A DNA stretch of 64,000 nt from Weeksella massiliensis (lineage in GTDB: Bacteria; Bacteroidota; Bacteroidia; Flavobacteriales; Weeksellaceae). Both the position numbers and the translations under genes were made by a program. The stretch covers positions 30,372 to 94,371 of the forward strand of contig CCMH01000016.1 of assembly GCA_000751595.1 (NCBI GenBank), read 5' to 3'. Below are positions 63,930 through 64,000 of this stretch, piece by piece. Numbering within the stretch: the stretch's first letter is position 1; every line of letters starts with the position of its first letter. The notes beneath the pieces were generated by a model that was not told the DNA's origin, ran no database searches, and saw only the letters and a list, made by a program, of their open reading frames with translations.

Positions 63930-64000
63930 AAGGTATTGCCAAAAGCGGGGCTGAACAGCTTCGATTGGACGTTTGTACAAGGTTCAACATTCGTTCTTCG
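63930..64000 (+). repeat. Inter-cassette palindromic element 3 (left part, cut by window edge)
   Basis: GGTATTGCCAAAAGCGGGGCTGA follows the end of cassette 3 at the same offset as ATTGGCAAAATGGCGGG in element 1, giving ATTGCCAAAAGCGGGG. The rest lies outside the window, so another cassette probably follows. Confidence 0.55.

Noticed and set aside
1..64000. CRISPR arrays, rRNA, canonical tRNA genes and insertion-sequence transposases
   Set aside because: No regularly spaced direct repeats, no rRNA stretch, no cloverleaf other than the tmRNA ends and no transposase-like protein was seen on reading both strands; a dedicated tRNA scan was not possible.

Overview
The window is chromosomal DNA of a low-G+C (about 37% by eye) member of Bacteroidota, class Flavobacteriia, plausibly near Weeksellaceae. 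The signs are a full-length sprA (type IX secretion translocon), a GLPGLI-family protein, a fused ccoNO oxidase gene, a short NuoG without its molybdopterin domain, an Ala/Glu-rich tail on ribosomal protein bS16, and many TAnnTTTG (-7) promoter elements with almost no Shine-Dalgarno sequences. The genus is a guess.

Layout. 1-10963 is the distal part of a complex I operon (nuoD partial, E-N), closed by a terminator. 11125-13730 holds a secreted M1 metallopeptidase and coaX. 13802-25277 holds hutU, a DODA-type dioxygenase behind a perfect FNR-type box, a VanZ-like gene, gcvH, sprA and ruvA. 25359-34117 (minus strand) is a complete microaerobic cbb3 oxidase locus: ccoI, ccoS (only 57 codons), ccoNO, ccoQ, ccoP, ccoG, ccoH/fixH and a TauE/DsbD-like membrane gene. 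A Crp/Fnr-family regulator diverges from ccoI across a 14-bp palindrome. 35003-59739 is mostly housekeeping: AlkD-like, DsrE-like, hflX, S41 protease, HD hydrolase, a 5'-nucleotidase-like protein with an altered metal site, rpsP-rimM, GLPGLI, glnS, lipoprotein-radC, two flippases, yjjG, pgi, plsC, rnhA, a TlpA-like lipoprotein, usp, thioesterase-thiL, meaB, DUF779 and an aldehyde dehydrogenase. The tmRNA gene ssrA (tag GNEEYALAA) lies at 59900-60297.

The most unusual part is 60.8-64.0 kb, just after ssrA: an AT-rich tandem array of three gene cassettes organised like an integron. The first bases of each cassette (beginning GTTAGC or GTTGTG) are the reverse complement of the last bases of the same cassette (ending GCTAAC or CACAAC). 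Consecutive cassettes are separated by 180-181 bp imperfect palindromes that share motifs at fixed offsets (AATGGCGGGTTAAG on the left, CCGCCACT on the right). A TAnnTTTG promoter abuts the first boundary. Circularising a cassette would rebuild an attC-like site of about 200 bp. No integrase is visible in the window.

A second genome-scale signal is the octamer GGTAGGAT. I found 25 exact copies by hand on both strands, in coding and intergenic DNA, where about 1.5 are expected by composition. None lies in the cassette region. It resembles the density of a DNA-uptake, Chi-like or chromosome-organising word.

Regulation. Two genes (DODA, DsrE-like) carry Crp/Fnr-type inverted repeats centred about 41 bp before the predicted transcription start, and the cbb3 locus and its neighbouring regulator share a related palindrome. 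This suggests a small oxygen- or redox-responsive regulon.
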